Shown in pieces: positions 1-11,430 of a stretch of DNA of 64,000 nt. The notes below the pieces were generated by a model. The model did not search any database, was not told the origin of the DNA, and saw only the letters and a program-made list of their open reading frames with translations. Both the position numbers and the translations under genes were made by a program. Source of the stretch: Macrobrachium rosenbergii (lineage: Eukaryota > Arthropoda > Malacostraca > Decapoda > Palaemonidae); NCBI RefSeq assembly GCF_040412425.1, contig NC_089766.1:13784508-13848507 (forward strand), in the 5' to 3' direction. Positions within the stretch are counted from its first letter, which is position 1; each line of letters opens with the position of its first letter.

Positions 1-645
1 GCTATACCACAGAATCGTCTTGCCACACTGCACAACGAGTGAAATAACCGATGAAATACACCGTTATTGGCGGGGTTACAGCCGCATTACATTACGTTCG
101 TCGCAGTTTCTGCAGAAATATATGCCACGGTAATTACTATTGATATCTTAATTAGGAAATTGTTCGCCATGTACCTAGCAAAGATTATCAACCTCTCTCT
201 CTCTCTCGTGGGTTTTCTAAGAAGTTCTATTATGGCGAAATATTTAAGATAATTAGTTCTTATAATGCTGTGTGTATAAGGGCTCGATTGCATCATCATT
301 GATTTTTTTTTACTTAATTGTTATACTGAACAATTATCCGTTCTTTCTTTGTTTCATATGTGGGTAACCTTTCTTGTCTTCTTCCGTGTGAATATGTGCC
401 TCCCTGTGAATAATATCAAAGTTTTATCAATGGTTATTAATGAGAAATACAACCCGAGAGTGGTTCATTTTTGTATTCTTTATTGTAAAATCTCCTTCTT
501 CTTCTTCTTTCGACCTTATTAGTCCCACTGTATAGCAGGGTCGGCCGCTCGGGTGAACTTTCTCCATCTATTTCTGTTCCTTGAATCGTCCCCTAGTCCC
601 ACCTCACCCATATTCCTCCTCACCACAGTTCTTCATTGAGGTGTG
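1..645. other. Non-genic AT-rich sequence
   Basis: No coding potential, splice-site pair or repeat family is visible. A run of T lies near 301 and a short (CTT)n near 495. From about 525 the sequence is more GC-rich and pyrimidine-biased on the plus strand, leading into SINE family B. Confidence 0.5.
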
Positions 646-659
646 GCCCACCTCCCAGC

Positions 660-838
660 CCAATGAAGAATTAGAGGAATTTATTTCTGGTGATAGAAAT
701 TCCTCATCATAATGTGGTTCTCATTCCACAATAAGCTGTAGGTCCCGTTGCTACATCCATGTAAAATAAGTCTAATCCTTCGGGCCAGCTCTAGGAGAGC
801 TGTTAATCAGCTCAGTGGTCTGGTTAAACTAAGATATA
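660..838 (+). mobile_element. SINE family B, copy 1 (5' truncated)
   Basis: It starts at CCAATGAAGAATTAGAGGAA and ends at GGTCTGGTTAAACTAAGATA. The same body is found at 58801-59060 (plus) and 40741-40998 (minus). The tRNA-like head with the B box, seen in the 40.7-kb copy, is missing here, so this copy is truncated. It has internal substitutions and small deletions and is clearly decayed. The tail directly abuts an RTE-like LINE fragment on the opposite strand. Confidence 0.75.
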
Positions 839-851
839 ATTTTTTTTTCCT

Positions 852-1010
852 CCTCACCACATCCATCCACCTGATCCGCTGACGCCCCACACTCCTCCTC
901 CATCTCCTCATCACTGGCATGTTCTTAGCTCTCTTGATTGGTTCCACTTCCTCTCTTCTTATTACTTGGCCATAGTAAAATAATGTTTTGTTACTATAAC
1001 TCCATATCAA
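852..1010 (-). pseudogene. RTE-like LINE ORF2 C-terminal remnant
   Basis: The minus strand encodes YGQVIRREEVEPIKRAKNMP followed by a basic stretch and RIRWMDVVRR. This matches the usual C-terminal tail of RTE-type LINE polyproteins (YGHV.RR..., GR...RWMD.V). Only about 50 residues remain and the reading frame runs into SINE family B sequence, so it is a fragment without function. The assignment rests on the motif pattern alone; the exact LINE clade is uncertain. Confidence 0.6.
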
Positions 1011-1400
1011 AACAACAGCAAGTGAGTCGGGAAGAACGCATGATCATCAACATACTGTATCTTAACGAATAGACCTTTAGAAATGTTAAAATAAACAGCA
1101 TGTGGGTCTCAACATATCTTTCTTTTACTTGTTTTGCATATTTTCTCTACCAATTTACAGCCAAATTTTGAAATTCTCATTCTCGTCTCTTCCATCCTTT
1201 ATATTTGCCATGATTTTTCGGGCCTGGGCTAGAAAAAAATTTTTTTTTTAGTGCACACTGCATTATCCCTAATGCAATACAAAAATGAATTCTTTTCAAC
1301 TCTACCACGTGGTAAACGTAACTGTTATTCGCAGGCTTACGAACCTATAAAACCACTAATCAGTCAACCAACACAGTCAGTCAGTCTCTCAAGCAGTCTA
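1010..1400. other. Non-genic AT-rich sequence
   Basis: No feature is recognised. Short A/T runs occur near 1226-1250, and CAGTCAGTCAGT-like words lead into the SINE-like copy at 1401. Confidence 0.4.
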
Positions 1401-1643
1401 GAATAGAATATAGAATTTAGGTCAAAGACCAAGCGCTGGGACCTCTAAGGCCACTCATCTCTGAAATGGAAATTGACAGTAAAACGGTTTGAAAGGAGTA
1501 ACAGGAGGAAAACCTCGCAGTTGCACTATCAGGAGAGGGTGGAAAGTAAGATGGAAGAAAGAGAATATGAACGGAGGTAGAGTAAAAGGAATGAAAGGGG
1601 TTGCAGCTAGGGGCCGAAGGGACGCTGCAAAGAACCTTGAGTA
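1401..1643 (+). mobile_element. SINE-like family A, copy 1 (3' truncated)
   Basis: Family A is a roughly 310-base element found ten times in this window. Landmarks in order are GAATATAGAATTTAGGCC, CAAGCGCTGGGACC, GTAACAGGAGGAAAACCTCG, GGAATGAAAGGGGTTGCAGC, GGGCCGAAGGGACGCTGCAA and a 3' end TAATGCCTACAGTGCACC followed by a C-rich CTACGGG. This copy has the 5' end and body but stops after the CTGCAAAGAACC box, and lacks the middle GAATCAATTGTTA segment. I see no convincing pol III A/B boxes, so 'SINE-like' rests on size, dispersal and shared ends. Confidence 0.8.
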
Positions 1644-1664
1644 CGAATAAGGAAAATAATTATG

Positions 1665-1990
1665 TTCTTTGAGTATCTTGGAAGGAAATCAGTCACTACA
1701 TCATCTAAGTATCTAGAAAGACGCCCAGTTACTAGGTCACCTAAATATCTACAATACCAGTAAGTCACTAACCTTAGCATCTAGAAAACCACACGGTAAC
1801 TAGGTAACTAAAATATCTAGAAAGTCAGTCATTTACTAAGTTAACCAAAATCCCTCGAAATGATTCAGTTGTTAAATCTAAATATCTCTACAACCAACCG
1901 GTTGCTAACTCACCTGACTATCTAGAAATCTGCAAAGCCATTCACCAGAACGCCTAGATATACAGAATGTCAATCTGTCACTAAAATATC
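1665..1990 (+). repeat. Degenerate ~38-bp tandem repeat
   Basis: Words such as AATATCTAGAAA, CAGTTACTAGGTCACC and GTCAGTCA recur at roughly 35-40 base intervals. Copies are strongly diverged, suggesting an old minisatellite. Confidence 0.5.
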
Positions 1991-2170
1991 TTAATATTAT
2001 TAAGTCGTCCAGTCATCCAGCAACCCCGTTTTTCAATCAATCAATAAAGGCGACCCGCGCTCGCTTTGTGTTGATGCCAATTTGGCACCAGTCCACCCTC
2101 GGAATTAGCATACGAGACTTAATATCTCCATGATTTTCAAAGATATAATCATTTCTATCTCATATTTATA

Positions 2171-2414
2171 CTGGTCGCTGCTATAGGGGTTATTGTCGTG
2201 ATATGCCACTCAGATGTCACGAGTTCCCGTCTCCCCCAGGGAGATGAACAATCACTGGCTCTGTATAATGATCAGTTACTGCCGCGGTGTGGGGTCTGAG
2301 GTGGTAAGTTGAAACCAAAATATTCGTTGGAAGCTTGAATTTCAAGTCAACGGCCCCGTGGGCTTGTTCCATAAGAACAGGTTTCATCTACTGAGTAAAA
2401 TAAAAATAAAAATA
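2171..2414 (+). mobile_element. SINE family C, copy 1 (tRNA-derived head, LINE-like tail)
   Basis: The head (about 2171-2245) aligns with the better preserved minus-strand copy at 43365-43618. In that copy TATAGTGGTTAGTG (A-box-like) and CGGGTTCGCGTC (B-box-like) are visible; here both are mutated. The middle carries TGTATAATGATCAGTTACTG. The 3' part, GGAAGCTTGAATTTCAAGTC through CTTGTTCCATAAGAACAGGT, is the same sequence that ends the LINE fragments at 2415, 34420 and 57480. Another LINE 3' end begins immediately after this copy. Confidence 0.7.
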
Positions 2415-2656
2415 TCTCATGGACTTTGGAACAATCTCCCTGACGTTGTTGTGCAATCAGAACCTCAAAAAATCAAGCGAAGATACAATGCATGACTACT
2501 TTAAAACAATTCACCATGTACTTACGTATTTCTTTTCTTTCTCTATTTCCTATTATCCTCTGAAATTTCTTTCAAATGAACACTATATCCTTTGGAAACC
2601 TGAATTTCAAGTCAATAGGCCCTATAGGCTTTGTTCCAAATGAATAGGGTATATCT

Positions 2657-2660
<4 letters not shown>
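2415..2660 (+). mobile_element. LINE 3' end (ORF2 C-terminus plus 3' UTR), copy 1
   Basis: In one frame the start reads LWNNLPDVVVQSEPQKIKRR and then YNA-stop, matching the common C-terminal end of non-LTR ORF2 proteins (LWN.LP..VV......FK.R). The 3' UTR then runs through TGGAAACCTGAATTTCAAGT and TCCTGAATAATAAT. The element is severely 5' truncated, as is usual for LINE insertions. The (AAT)n that follows is its probable 3' tail. Confidence 0.65.

Positions 2661-2728
<68 letters not shown>
2661..2728 (+). repeat. (AAT)n microsatellite, LINE tail
   Basis: About 22 uninterrupted AAT units directly follow the LINE 3' UTR word CTCCTGAAT. The array looks like the element's own tail rather than an independent locus. 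Confidence 0.85.
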
Positions 2729-2859
2729 GAACTTTTGGAGATGGTCTAGGACCTTCAGAGAATATATAAAAGAGATTATTGATGTTTTATTAATACTCTT
2801 TCAGGTTAAAGGAATTTAATTTCATCCCATTTTTTTTCAAACCTAAGAAAGGCTCAAAC

Positions 2860-3220
2860 GGTCTTCATGGGTCAGCTGACCCTGCAGAACTGAACTTTCT
2901 TGAAAAGGGTAGAAAAGGGGCAACATAAGACTGAATATGCTTTGAAAAGGTCAGAAAGAACTGACTGGAATGACCTTAATAGAAAGAGCTCAAGAAATGA
3001 CTCAAATTACTTTGCCTCAGCAGGCTTCGATAGAGGTTGTAGAAATGACCTTACTTGAAAAGGCCTACAATGGACGATAAAAAAAGGTTAGCAAAAATAA
3101 AATTGCTTCAAATGGCTTAAGAGACCTGGCAGAAATGACCTCACTTGAAAAGGTTCGAAAGGCTTAACATGAAAGGCTGGAAATTTCTGGCAGAAATTTT
3201 TCTGACTGAAAGGGCTAGAA
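2860..3220 (+). repeat. Degenerate tandem repeat, TTGAAAAGG / AGAAATGACC words
   Basis: The words GAAATGACC, TTGAAAAGG and GAAAGG recur at irregular 25-45 base spacing. The vocabulary resembles the cleaner array at 3484-4090, so this may be an older part of the same expansion, split by the family A copy. Confidence 0.45.
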
Positions 3221-3221
3221 A

Positions 3222-3473
3222 GAATTGGAATATAAAATTTAGGCCAAAGGCCAAGTGCTGGGACGTATGAGGTCATTAAGAGCTGAGAATAATGCTGAAA
3301 CAATCGTTAGGAGGCGGTGGAAAGTAAGATGGAAAAGGAGACTATGAACGGAGGAATAGTAAAAGTCATGAAAGGGGTTGCAGCTAAGGGCCGAAGGGAC
3401 GCTGCAAAGAACCTTAAGTAATGCCTACAGTGCGCCGTGTGAAGGGCACTGATGGCACGACCCCTAACGAGGG
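3222..3473 (+). mobile_element. SINE-like family A, copy 2 (internal deletion)
   Basis: The 5' end TATAAAATTTAGGCC, the CAAGTGCTGGGACG box and the complete 3' end TAATGCCTACAGTGC...CCCCTAACGAGGG are present. The segment with GTAACAGGAGGAAAACC is deleted. It is inserted between two tandem-repeat blocks. Confidence 0.8.
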
Positions 3474-3483
3474 AAAAGGTGGA

Positions 3484-4092
3484 AAGAGCTGACAAAAAAA
3501 GGCTGACAAAAAAAGGCAGACAAAAAAATGGAAAGAGCTGACAAAAAAAAAGGCTGGAAAGAGCTGACAAAAAAGCTGGAAAGAGCTGACAAAAAAAGGC
3601 TGGAAAGAACTGACAAAAATAGAGACTGAAAAAAGCTGACAAAAAAAGGGTGGAAAGAGCTGTCCTAAAAAAGCCTGGAAAGAGCTGACAAAACAGGCTG
3701 GAAAAAGCTGCCAAAAAGAAGGCTGGAAAGAACTGACAAAAAAGAGGCTGGAAAGAGCGGACAAAAAAGGGGGCTGTAAAGAGCTGACAACAAAAGGCTG
3801 GAAAGAGCTGACAAAAAAAAAGGTTCTGGAAAGAGCTGACAAAAAAAAAGACTGGAAAGAGCTGACAAAAAGGGGCTGGAAAGAGCTGACAAAAAAAGCT
3901 GGAAAGAGCTGGCGAAAAAGGCAGGAAAGAGCTGACAAAAAAGGGCTGGAAAGAGCTGACAAAAAAAGGGACTGGAAAGAGCTGACCAAAAAAGGGCTGG
4001 AAAGAGCTGACAAAAAAAGGGACTGGAAAGAGCTGGCAAAAAAAGGGCTGGAAAGAGCTGACAAAAAAAAAAAAAAAAAATTGCTGGAATGA
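3484..4092 (+). repeat. ~22-bp minisatellite (GGCTGGAAAGAGCTGACAAAAA)
   Basis: About 27 copies of a unit GGCTGGAAAGAGCTGAC followed by a variable A-run. Unit length varies with the A-run, so the frame shifts between copies. The Phe/Leu/Ser/Cys-rich minus-strand frames here are repeat artefacts, not genes. The last unit ends in an 18-base A-run. Confidence 0.9.
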
Positions 4093-4433
4093 GCTGACGG
4101 AAAGTCCCCTAACTTTCAGGGGCTCCAAACAGATGCCAGGAATTTGATTGCAAACAGCAAATTATCCTCCTTACAAAAGGAATTAATGTTTGCCGATGAA
4201 GCTGACCTTGCGACGAACTCCTCCTGGAGAGGAAAAGGGTCGATACCAATCAAGCAAGAAAGAATCCCCTTTAGGTTCCTCCTTCACCAACGTCCGTGGA
4301 TGAGGTAATCACCCGGCATCATGCATTGCAACAGTCCAGCAAAGCATTCATTACGACCCATCCCTACTTGTATTTTCTCTCTTCTTTTCCCCATTCGGTT
4401 TCGTCGTGTTCTTATCTTTTTGGTGAGTTTTTC
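4093..4433. other. Non-genic unique sequence
   Basis: Nothing recognisable. It separates the 22-bp minisatellite from hairpin element D copy 1. Confidence 0.4.
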
Positions 4434-4812
4434 GTTTTCTGTAAAAGAAAACTAGTGTGCCGGCTTTGTCTGCCGGTCCGTACTTTTTTCTGTCCGCCCT
4501 CAGATCATAAAAACTACTGAGGCCAGAGGGCTGCAAATTGGTATGTTCATCATCCACCCTCCAGTCATCAAACATACCAAAATGCAGCCCTCTAGCCTCA
4601 GTAGTTTTTATTTTATTTAGGGTTAAATTTAGCCATAATCGTGCATCTGGCAACGATATAGGAGAGACCACCACCGGGCCGTGGTTAAAGATCCATAGGC
4701 CGCTGCTCATACAGCATTATACCGAGACCATCGAAAGACAGATCTATTTTCGTTGGCCTTGATTATACGCTGTACAGAAAACTCGATCGCGCCGAAGAAA
4801 CTTTAGCGCATT
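4434..4812 (+). mobile_element. Hairpin element D, copy 1 (MITE-like)
   Basis: Ends carry GTTTTCTGTA at 4434 and its complement TACAGAAAAC at 4773-4782, followed by a small stem around GCGCCGAAG. Inside, AAAACTACTGAGGC...GGGCTGCA (4508-4547) pairs with TGCAGCCCTCTAGCCTCAGT (about 4571-4609) to form a ~40-bp stem. The rest includes GCAACGATATAGGAGAGACC and GGGCCGTGG. A second copy lies on the minus strand at 29692-30063. There is no coding capacity. Non-autonomous DNA transposon is the likeliest class, but no target-site duplication was proven. Confidence 0.75.
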
Positions 4813-5365
4813 TGTTACTTGTTTGTTCTATGTTTTACTTGCTACTTTCGTATCGATCTTTCAGAATCATTTTTTTTTTTATTATAATTCGTGTCCGTAC
4901 TCGATATTTCCTTATCATCAGTACATGTTTCCCCTTCCTACGTCTACCTAGCCTAATTTCCTTCCATTGCCTTATTTTGCTTTTCTGCCTTTTCTGTTCC
5001 TCCAGTTTTACGTTTACTCAACAATTGGCCTTTTAATTATATAGTTCACCTGTTCAGTGTCTGCTCGTATTCCCATTTTGTTGATTCTTTTTGACCTCAT
5101 TCTTATTTTGCCAATGTCCACTCCTTTCAGGACAAAACCATAGTCCTTCTCTTCTTAAATATGTAGTTATGAAAAAATTTTCTTAAATGCAAACATAATT
5201 CTTTAACAAAAATGAAAGAACGAACATTTACGAATCTCATAACAGGTAAATATAATCCATAAGTTAGAGCCACAAAGACATTCATGAGCCTCTACACCTT
5301 TCTGCTATTAAGTAATAAAGATATTAAAATTAATGCGTATGTACATATGTGTACCGGTATACATG

Positions 5366-5370
<5 letters not shown>
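4813..5370. other. Non-genic T-rich sequence
   Basis: No repeat family, splice pair or gene is visible. Confidence 0.4.

Positions 5371-5401
<31 letters not shown>
5371..5401 (+). repeat. (GA)n microsatellite
   Basis: About 15 perfect GA units. Confidence 0.9.
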
Positions 5402-5402
<1 letters not shown>

Positions 5403-5598
5403 CAATCTGGACAAGCACAACAATACTTTCAACCTTTCTATTGCACACAGATATACGAATAACCGGCAAACGAAGGAAAAAACAGGGTCCAAAAAAATCC
5501 AGCTTTTAACAATCGAGAGAAAAATATCCTCTTCGGGGGATTACGAAAAGATTATTCGAATCGGCTCGGAGACTGCAATACTGTATACCAAATATGTA

Positions 5599-5603
<5 letters not shown>

Positions 5604-5676
<73 letters not shown>
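5604..5676 (+). repeat. (AT)n microsatellite
   Basis: Near-perfect TA array with one interruption (TTTATA) near its end. Confidence 0.9.
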
Positions 5677-6198
5677 TGCAATAAAAGTTTATGCAAGGGA
5701 CACCGTTACAATCCATAATAAAATAAGTGCGTTGAGAGACAAGCTAACGCCCCAGCCCAGTAAAACGGCCAAACGTTACCGAAACCTGCAACAGACCATG
5801 CACGGCCTGTTGCAAGCGACAACACATCACGACGTTCGTTGTCAAAACGCCAACGCGAGAAAAGCCATAAATAAAAATGCGTTACACGAAGACCAACAAA
5901 GATCACTGAATGCTGGCGTTTGCTCGTGACTCAGCGAAACCACCAAAATAAAACCAACATGAAAAACAAATAGATGGCGGACTCTCATATATAAATTCAG
6001 CACATTATGGCGGCGTCGCCCAGAGCGAGGAGTACCCAGCACCCACTCTCCCCCAACCCCACTGCTTGAATATTTCAAGTCTTATTTTACAATTCCACCT
6101 ACCGGCTGGAAATATAATGTTTTATCGCGGTTTGTGACGTCTTTGGCAGTCTGCCGACCAAAATTTTGGATAACGGACAGACGTCGTATATTTATGTG

Positions 6199-6200
<2 letters not shown>
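5677..6200. other. Non-genic unique sequence with a small hairpin
   Basis: TGCAACAG at about 5788 is followed 12 bases later by CTGTTGCA, an 8-bp stem. The segment is CpG-richer than its surroundings. No exon with a matching splice pair was found. Confidence 0.4.
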
Positions 6201-6291
<91 letters not shown>

Positions 6292-6349
6292 CATACATAT
6301 ATACTGTATACTGTATATATACTGTAGATATAAATATATATATATATAG

Positions 6350-6391
<42 letters not shown>

Positions 6392-6475
6392 ATAAATAAT
6401 ATACATACATGCATACATATATATACATACATACATACATACATACACACACACATATATATATACACACATCTC
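6201..6475 (+). repeat. Compound (AT)n / (ATAC)n array
   Basis: A pure TA block of about 80 bases passes into interrupted TATACTGTATACTG and TAAATATA variants, then (ATAC)n and (AC)n near 6430-6470. Confidence 0.9.
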
Positions 6476-7386
<911 letters not shown>

Positions 7387-7436
7387 TGTGAAATATTTTC
7401 TGGTATACATGCCGCTTTTCTGTAACTTTTTCTCAT

Positions 7437-7524
7437 TCACTATTTGCCTGAGGAGAGAGACAGTTTGGTCTCTGAAATATAGCCTTTATTTTCCAAATTT
7501 AGCGTTTTTATGGGTCCTTATATT

Positions 7525-7527
<3 letters not shown>
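7437..7527 (+). repeat. Dispersed repeat E, copy 1 (anchored to (AT)n)
   Basis: CACTATTTGCCTGAGGAGAG, GACAGTTTGGTCTC, GAAATATAGCCTTTATTTTC and a final TATGGGTCCTTATATT recur almost base for base at 45117-45206. In both places the repeat ends exactly where an (AT)n array starts. Confidence 0.8.

Positions 7528-7596
<69 letters not shown>
7527..7596 (+). repeat. (AT)n microsatellite attached to repeat E
   Basis: About 34 TA units follow repeat E; a short (CA)n comes after. Confidence 0.9.
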
Positions 7597-7601
<5 letters not shown>

Positions 7602-7816
7602 CACATGGGCAGGAGCAAAGGGATATGTACTGCATATGTATGTAGGCAGGAGCTTAGTGATAGCAACGTGAATCACACCCGCTCACAGAGGTGACATTAT
7701 ATATCGGCCCAACCACTTTAAGCCCATAGTGGGATCCCTTAAGGACCTTCCCACAAATTCGATATGACGAGAAAAGTCAGCGCGATCTGACTTCCCTTTG
7801 CAACTCGACGGATGCA

Positions 7817-7818
<2 letters not shown>

Positions 7819-7890
<72 letters not shown>
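7819..7890 (+). repeat. (GA)n microsatellite
   Basis: About 36 uninterrupted GA units. The Ser/Leu-rich reverse frame is a repeat artefact. Confidence 0.95.
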
Positions 7891-7892
<2 letters not shown>

Positions 7893-8480
7893 CCCACCCA
7901 CATCTCGTGATTGACATAGTTTCTTCAACTACATGCAACTCATCTAAAATTCAAAGTGACATTCTTCTCGGCAAATTTACTCTTGGGGGACATATCCTGT
8001 TTATCTCTTCTAAAATTGATAAAAAAAAATGGCACAGAGAATATTTTTTAAAGATTTTTTGTGACCTGTCGATGTTGTCATTCTTTCACTCATTCATATT
8101 TTAACTATTGTTACCCAGTTAAGTCTCCAAAACCTGACGTCTTAAGTACTTGAATAAAAACACGAGGTCCATTAAATATCTGATTCCATTTCAGAGTATT
8201 GCCCCATTTCTAATTTTTCTTTCCACATGCTTTCTATCGGTCCTCCTTTTCGTTCACATTCTTCAATCGTCTGTTACGTTTATAGTGCCTATTTATTTGC
8301 CTGCCTAACAACTGCCTCCCACCTTCACACGCGTATTCCTTGACAACGTCCATTCTGCGAGGCGTTACGTCTCAAACATCACTCTTCTGCCAATTTCCCA
8401 AAATCCTTTCTGTAAACTGAGGTCTATCCAGCCACAGTTGGTAATCGTCTTTACCAAATGAACAAAAGCAGTCTGGTATA
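7891..8480. other. Non-genic unique sequence
   Basis: Nothing recognised; T/C-rich on the plus strand between 8160 and 8420. Confidence 0.4.
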
Positions 8481-8778
8481 ATGGAATGCAATATAGAGTT
8501 TAGGCCAAAGGCTAAGTAATTGGACCTATGAGGTCATTCTGCGCTGGAAAGGAAATTGGGAGTAGGTAGGTTTGAAATGTGTAACAGGAGGAGAACTCAC
8601 AGTTGCACTATGAAATAATTGTTAGGAGAGGGTGGATAGCAAGATGGAGGAAAGATAATATGAATGGAAGTGCAGTAAAAGGAATGAAAGGGGTTGCAGC
8701 AAGGGGACGAAGGAAGGACAAAGAACTTCAAAAGCCTAACCACCCCGTGAGGTAATGCCTACACAGGCCCCCTACGGG
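8481..8778 (+). mobile_element. SINE-like family A, copy 3 (diverged)
   Basis: The 5' box reads GCAATATAGAGTTTAGGCCA and the body carries GTAACAGGAGGAGAACTCAC and GGAATGAAAGGGGTTGCAGC. The 3' part is unusual: AAAAGCCTAACCACCCCGTG interrupts the usual CTTAAGTAATGCC junction, and CCCCCTACGGG closes the element. Confidence 0.8.
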
Positions 8779-10210
8779 AATACTTCAAGGACCAACTGGC
8801 GGTTTTCGGAAAATGTTAGTAGATTCTAAGCAATGCAGGTTTGCCCACTTCTGGCTGATCTGTTGATCCTACCAAATTCTTACCCTTGGCCAAGGCCGTG
8901 TACTTTTGGAAAATGGAAAGCACGGCTAAGTACATATGTCATTTGAATGAATCGGACTTTCTGGGACTTACTATTCAAACACTCGTTGGTATTTTTCATA
9001 ATCATTGGCATATTTTGTAATTATGAAATGATCTCCCTAATCATGTAACTGAATACTGAAACTTTATAAGTTCAAACTGAAAGGAAATGCATATTTTTTT
9101 GGGAGTAGGCTAACATGGGTTTCATTAATCGGTTTAATTGTTTTATTTGTTTTTTTCTTTGATAATTCTCTTATATACAGGAGTTTCATCTGAACTTCTT
9201 CATTTTTTTCTCGTACTGAGATTCTTTCTCTTTTGGAGCCCCTTGAGTCTGTATCTAATAATAAACACAAACACACACACACACACACATATATGTACAG
9301 TATGTCTGTAAATATGTATGTATGTATGTATGTATGAATGCATGTATGTACGTATAAACAACCAAAGTAACTTTTCTTATACCTCATTACCACGTGATAC
9401 TCCAAGTCGTATATTCCATAATGCCAAAACTTAATTTTTCACAGAACAAAGTACTGAATGGGCACCCTGCACAATCCTCACGTAAACAGAATCACACAAC
9501 ATAGTTTGTACTGCAGACAAATATTGCTAGATCAAAATTCATCTCCATACAACATTGCTTATCTGTGCCATTGAGGGAGAATATAATTCCAATTGGTATT
9601 ACAATGAATGCTGTGGAATCTTGTGCCGTTGTTCGTAAACATAGCACAAGGCGAGCCATGAAACCGCCAATATCGGTTTGCTTTCGTGAAACAAGAGAGA
9701 TGTTAATGAAACTTTAATTAAAGAGATTATATGAACGGAGAGAAAAACAGGATCACTCTGTAGAGGGCATACTTTACCCAAGGCCACTGAAAAAGGGAGG
9801 CCAGCCTAGCTTTACGAGTGTGCTAGCATGAGATCTTAAGATGAATGGGGGAATATGATTTGTTGCAAGTCGGCACAATGATTCATTAGGTATCTTTTCA
9901 AGATTATGTTTTGGGAGAAATCGGCTCAAGGACGGGACAGTTCCCACGATTATCTATCCAACACCTGTTATTCCTTCCATCCTGTGCACCAGTTTTTCAG
10001 TTATTTTGTTAATATATATACACACACACACGCACGCACATGCAGGCACGTGTGAAAACATAATTTCCTTAAAACGTCGTGGCAGAATGCCAGCAAAAAA
10101 TAAAAAAAAGGTCCGAAACGACTCTCTGAGACGGATGGAAGACCATTTTCTGCTTTTATGGTCACTTGCGGTACAGCTCTCAAATGATGATGACCCTGAG
10201 TGCACATACA
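8779..10210. other. Non-genic sequence with short microsatellites
   Basis: Short (CA)n near 9267-9290, (ATGT)n near 9316-9350 and (CA)n near 10019-10040. No exon or transposon fragment was recognised. Confidence 0.4.
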
Positions 10211-10373
<163 letters not shown>

Positions 10374-10860
10374 CATGAGTTCAAGTTTAAAAATAAAGGA
10401 CCCTTTTTCGATACATAAATGAGAAAAAAAACCCTTTGTTGAGAAAAAAAAAAAACGTTTAGTTCAAATATACTCTCAGCACTAGTAAAAGGTCATTCTA
10501 AACCTTCAATACTGTCAAAAAAAAAAAAAAAAACAAGGCACTAATGGTTTTATGCGAGCTTCAGAGGAAATATTCCCACAGCAGCCAAGCTGTTATAAAA
10601 AATAGGTTCAAAATAATCTACACCCTATCTGAAATCTTTTCAACTGTACACCTTTTGGAAGAAGACATTTTCTATCATAAAATTACCAGTGTTATTTCCA
10701 TGATTGTCACCATGTACTGTATTAATAATACAAGTCCATTGTATTCATAGCTTATCACTATAGATAAAGAACGAAAATTTTGGCTGCATAAAGCACATAA
10801 TCCAAAGGATTTAAGCACTTACAGTCACTTATCAAGTTCAAATTATACCACTTCTTAATT
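10374..10860. other. Non-genic sequence
   Basis: Several A-runs (10438-10455, 10517-10533). No gene seen. Confidence 0.4.
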
Positions 10861-10867
10861 GGAATCG

Positions 10868-10990
10868 AAAAGGTATATATGTGGTCAAAGGCAATATATG
10901 AAGTCAAAGTTATTTATGCGGTCAAATTTATATATGTGGTCAAAGGCAATATATGTGGTCAGTGTTATATATGTGGTCAAACGCAATAAA
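10868..10990 (+). repeat. ~20-bp tandem repeat (TATATGTGGTCAAAGGCAA)
   Basis: About six copies of a unit TATATATGTGGTCAAAGGCA with substitutions, for example TGAAGTCAAAGTTATTTATG and TGTGGTCAGTGTTATATATG. Confidence 0.75.
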
Positions 10991-11163
10991 AATCCAGTAT
11001 TTAGTAATATGTACACACACACACACACACACACTTATCAGTCGCTTTATACAATTAAACAAATGGCTCTTTAACAGCACGTCTATACAGTATAGTAAGA
11101 AAACATCAATTCTCAAACAAACATAAATACCTATACTGAAAACTGACAGTCGGACCTTTGCAT

Positions 11164-11166
<3 letters not shown>

Positions 11167-11231
<65 letters not shown>
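11167..11231 (+). repeat. (GA)n microsatellite
   Basis: About 32 uninterrupted units. Confidence 0.95.
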
Positions 11232-11233
<2 letters not shown>

Positions 11234-11284
11234 CTTGAAACGAAGGAATGACAATTCTAACATAAAAAAAAATATGAACGAAAG

Positions 11285-11430
11285 GTTTACCTATAACGCG
11301 CAGAAACCCCACGACGACGCGATGCCTGAAGGAGGAGCTGAGGTCACCCTTCCCGACGTGGCCACGTCGCCAGCAGCGCCTCTGTGACTGACATCACGTT
11401 TCGCTACCTTGATGAGCCACGCGTATTTTG
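11285..11430. other. CpG-rich non-repetitive patch
   Basis: CGACGACGCG, CCCGACGTGGCCACGTCG and other CpGs are concentrated here against an AT-rich background. On the minus strand a short frame opens with MSVTEALLATWPRREG before a stop, and a possible acceptor (CTCCTTCAG) and donor (ATAG|GTAAAC) flank 35 bases. This could be a first exon or promoter, but neither boundary is convincing. GTGGCCAC is a perfect 8-base palindrome. Confidence 0.3.

Noticed and set aside
3307..4128. A 273-codon minus-strand frame rich in Phe, Leu, Ser and Cys
   Set aside because: It is the reading of the 22-bp A-run minisatellite; unit lengths vary and shift the frame.
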